From a bacterium (GTDB lineage Bacteria > UBA9089 > JASEIO01), in assembly GCA_030017475.1 (NCBI GenBank), contig JASEIO010000051.1:1-7948 (forward strand): DNA of 7,948 bases. Reading direction: 5' to 3'. Made by a program: the position numbers and the translations under genes. Positions 6,473-7,948 of this stretch are shown one piece after another; within the stretch, counting starts at the first letter, position 1, and every line of letters starts with the position of its first letter. The notes under the pieces were generated by a model. It made no database searches. It was not told the origin of the DNA and was given only the letters and a program-made list of their open reading frames with translations.

Positions 6473-6548
6473 ACCTTAAATAGGACTTAGTAGACTGCCT
6501 TAGGTTTTGATCAGGGTAAATCGTAAACTATTTTAGTCTATTTAGGGT
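6473..6548. repeat. Imperfect 14-15 bp inverted repeat flanking 47 bp
   Basis: ACCTTAAATAGGACT (6473-6487) pairs with AGTCTATTTAGGGT (6535-6548) with one mismatch and one bulged G. Between them lie 47 bases including TGATCA at 6508-6513. No flanking target duplication is obvious and no T-tract follows. It lies just before the glycosyltransferase remnant and could be a small non-autonomous element or recombination scar; chance is also possible. Confidence 0.45.
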
Positions 6549-6557
6549 TCATTTTGA

Positions 6558-7411
6558 TTCCACATTATGAGATTAACCAAACTTTTGCGATCTACTGAAT
6601 ATGTAAAGAATTTAGGGAAGACCAGCTTTGATATTGGATTATGTCCCCTTGAGGATAATCTATTTAACCGTTGTAAAAGCAATATAAAATTTTTTTGTAA
6701 TACGGAATATACAGTATTCCTGGTATATGGTCAAATATCGCACCTTATGAAGAGACTGTGATAGATGGAGAAAACAGGATATTGGTGAAAGAACATAGCA
6801 GTGAAGTCTGGTATAAGGCTATCAAGCTTTTAATAATAAATGAGGAGTTTCGTAAGAAATTATCATTAAACGTAAGAAAAACAGTTTTGGATAAATTCCT
6901 ATTGCCCGACTATGTTTATAAATGGCATGAATTATATAAATCTTTAATAGAAGGCAATAAAAATAAGAAGTTACACGAGAACAAAAGTAATGACCAAAGC
7001 TTTCTTAGTAAACTTCTTATGATAAGAAAGAGAGACTATGAAATGCCGATTCATAAGTATATGGATAAGGTAATAAAAAGATATGAGAATGTCTTGTGTG
7101 AGTATGAAGGGCTTTTATCACCGCAACCTGGAAGGAATATTGCTTATTCATTATACATTAGGCTCATTTAATAAAAGACAAGAACTCTACAGGAAAGCAG
7201 AGGAACATTTCAAGACAATAATAAACCTGAGCAGTAAAATGTTACTTATTGAACCAAATAAATATACGGAAGTCACCTATTTCACTTGGGATGTATTTAC
7301 AAAGAACTTGAAAAAGGAAAAGAGGCAAAGCACTACTTCAAGGAGTGCTTAAAGACTATCCCGAAGCATAAAAAAGCAAAGGAATATCTGGAGTTAGCCG
7401 CTGATGACTAA
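6558..7411 (+). pseudogene. Decayed glycosyltransferase (GT4-like) C-terminal half with TPR tail
   Basis: Four pieces in alternating frames make one readable protein. Piece A (6558-6697) reads EYVKNLGKTSFDIGLCPLED then NLFNRCKSNIKF, the nucleotide-sugar-binding C-domain of GT4-like enzymes. Piece B (6701-7147, other frame) continues YSIPGIWSNIAPYEETVIDG, ending the GT domain, then a helical linker. Piece C (about 7149-7282) reads HYTLGSFNKRQELYRKAEEH, a TPR-like pair of helices. Piece D (7283-7411) reads HLGCIYKELEKGKEAKHYF and ends KAKEYLELAADD with TAA at 7409-7411, a second TPR. Frame changes near 6698-6715, at 7148 (one extra T) and near 7282 (one base lost), with an in-frame TAA at 6698, disrupt it. 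The N-terminal GT domain of about 200 residues is missing. The gene probably added sugars to a surface glycan. Sequencing error could explain single shifts but not the missing half. Confidence 0.8.
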
Positions 7412-7948
7412 AAACAAAATCTCAATTTTTATTATAGCCCACTCTCAGGAAGGAGCATGTGAAATAATTCGTTTGATAAGCCCAATGAAGTATATGGAGA
7501 GAGAAGGTCTTATTAAAACTACATATTTATTTTGGGGCAATGGATACAAAAATGAAGATTTGAGTTATCTTGAGGACGAATTAAGATCATCTGACATTGT
7601 GGTTTTTCAACGATCTCTTTCCCCTGAAGCAAATCTTTTATTTTACGAATTTTTAAAAAAAAGCAACAAGATTTTTGTTTATGAGACAGATGATAATCTT
7701 ATGGAGACACCTTCTTTTCATCCTGGATTTGTGCATCATGTTGTCAATAAAGGAATTTTAAAGAAGATAATTCCGACGGTTGATATAGTTACTACTACTA
7801 CTTCAAAGCTTGCAGATTATCTAAAAGGACTTAATAATTCTGTATGTGTGCTTCCAAACCTAATAGATCCGGAGTTGTTTTTACAAAATAGAGGTATTAA
7901 TAAAGAAGAAGATGGAAAGATAGTAATTGGATATGTAGGTAGTCCAAC
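7404..7948 (+). CDS. Glycosyltransferase, GT4-like, N-terminal part, runs off the right edge
   Basis: An open frame of 181 codons starts at ATG 7404-7406 and has no stop before the window ends. The start overlaps the last eight bases of the preceding TPR remnant (ATGACTAA), pointing to former translational coupling. The N-terminal Rossmann-like domain shows a hydrophobic first strand (KISIFIIAHS), IVVFQRSLSPEA at about 61-72, then IFVYETDDNL, a signature of transferases with an 'E-x-DD' segment after a 'vvfQR' strand. TTTTSKLADYL and VCVLPNLIDPELF lead to the interdomain strand KIVIGYVGSP, where the donor-binding domain begins. The missing part should contain a region like FDIGLCPL...CKSNIKF seen in the upstream remnant. 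Sugar donor and acceptor cannot be told. It probably acts at the inner face of the membrane in surface polysaccharide or glycoprotein synthesis. Confidence 0.85.
   Translation, partial: MTKNKISIFIIAHSQEGACEIIRLISPMKYMEREGLIKTTYLFWGNGYKNEDLSYLEDELRSSDIVVFQRSLSPEANLLFYEFLKKSNKIFVYETDDNLMETPSFHPGFVHHVVNKGILKKIIPTVDIVTTTTSKLADYLKGLNNSVCVLPNLIDPELFLQNRGINKEEDGKIVIGYVGSP

Larger units (their letters stand above)
6293..6557. other. 265-bp intergenic region between divergent units
   Basis: Apart from the leftward promoter near 6340 and the inverted repeat at 6473-6548, I see nothing firm here. A 31-codon + strand frame (6378-6473) has no ribosome binding site and no recognisable product. The missing N-terminal half of the glycosyltransferase remnant would have been expected here if the gene were whole, but none of the frames resembles it, so that part was deleted rather than frameshifted. 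Confidence 0.6.

Noticed and set aside
6378-6473. 31-codon + strand frame in the intergenic region
   Set aside because: It is very short, lacks a ribosome binding site and resembles no family; AT-rich spacers often contain such frames.
1-7948. CRISPR array, tRNA or rRNA genes, full insertion sequences
   Set aside because: No regularly spaced repeats, cloverleaf-like sequence, rRNA-like stretch or transposase was seen on either strand.

Overview
The window is AT-rich DNA with compact, mostly well-spaced bacterial genes: Shine-Dalgarno sites, ATGA/TGATG overlaps and standard stop codons. The gene set includes a small Cys-rich DUF6485-type protein, a CcdA-type membrane protein, a COG0731-type radical SAM enzyme, a QueG-like double [4Fe-4S] protein, a Res-type helicase-nuclease, and TPR-linked glycosyltransferases. 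It suggests an anaerobic bacterium, possibly from an uncultured candidate phylum. I cannot name the taxon from the sequence alone.

Left part (1-3330, + strand): a defence-like operon. The window opens inside the 3' end of a minimal nucleotidyltransferase (MntA-type antitoxin), followed by a HEPN (HepT/DUF86-type) gene and then a complete 1019-aa SF2 helicase with a C-terminal PD-(D/E)xK nuclease, resembling the Res subunit of type III restriction systems. The first two genes are broken. MntA carries a one-base frameshift at its last codons. HepT has lost its middle, where the RNase motif sits, but its N-terminus and C-terminal tail are both recognisable. In the restored reading frames the three genes are joined by ATGA overlaps, so the ancestral layout was a tightly coupled mntA-hepT-res operon. 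No methyltransferase is visible; if there is one it lies to the left.

Middle (3340-6353, - strand): a convergent run of five genes read right to left: a QueG-like iron-sulfur protein, PanD (aspartate decarboxylase), a radical SAM enzyme, CcdA and DUF6485. Four of the five are redox or Cys/Fe-S proteins. A candidate promoter precedes the QueG-like gene. A second one, overlapped by a perfect 11-bp inverted repeat, precedes DUF6485. A 13-bp inverted repeat with one mismatch lies between the convergent res and DUF6485 genes.

Right part (6293-7948): a 265-bp spacer containing an imperfect inverted repeat, then a decayed glycosyltransferase-TPR gene on the + strand. It keeps only its C-terminal half and is split by at least three frameshifts. 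An apparently intact glycosyltransferase gene begins inside its final codons and runs off the right edge. This looks like the start of a surface-glycan cluster.
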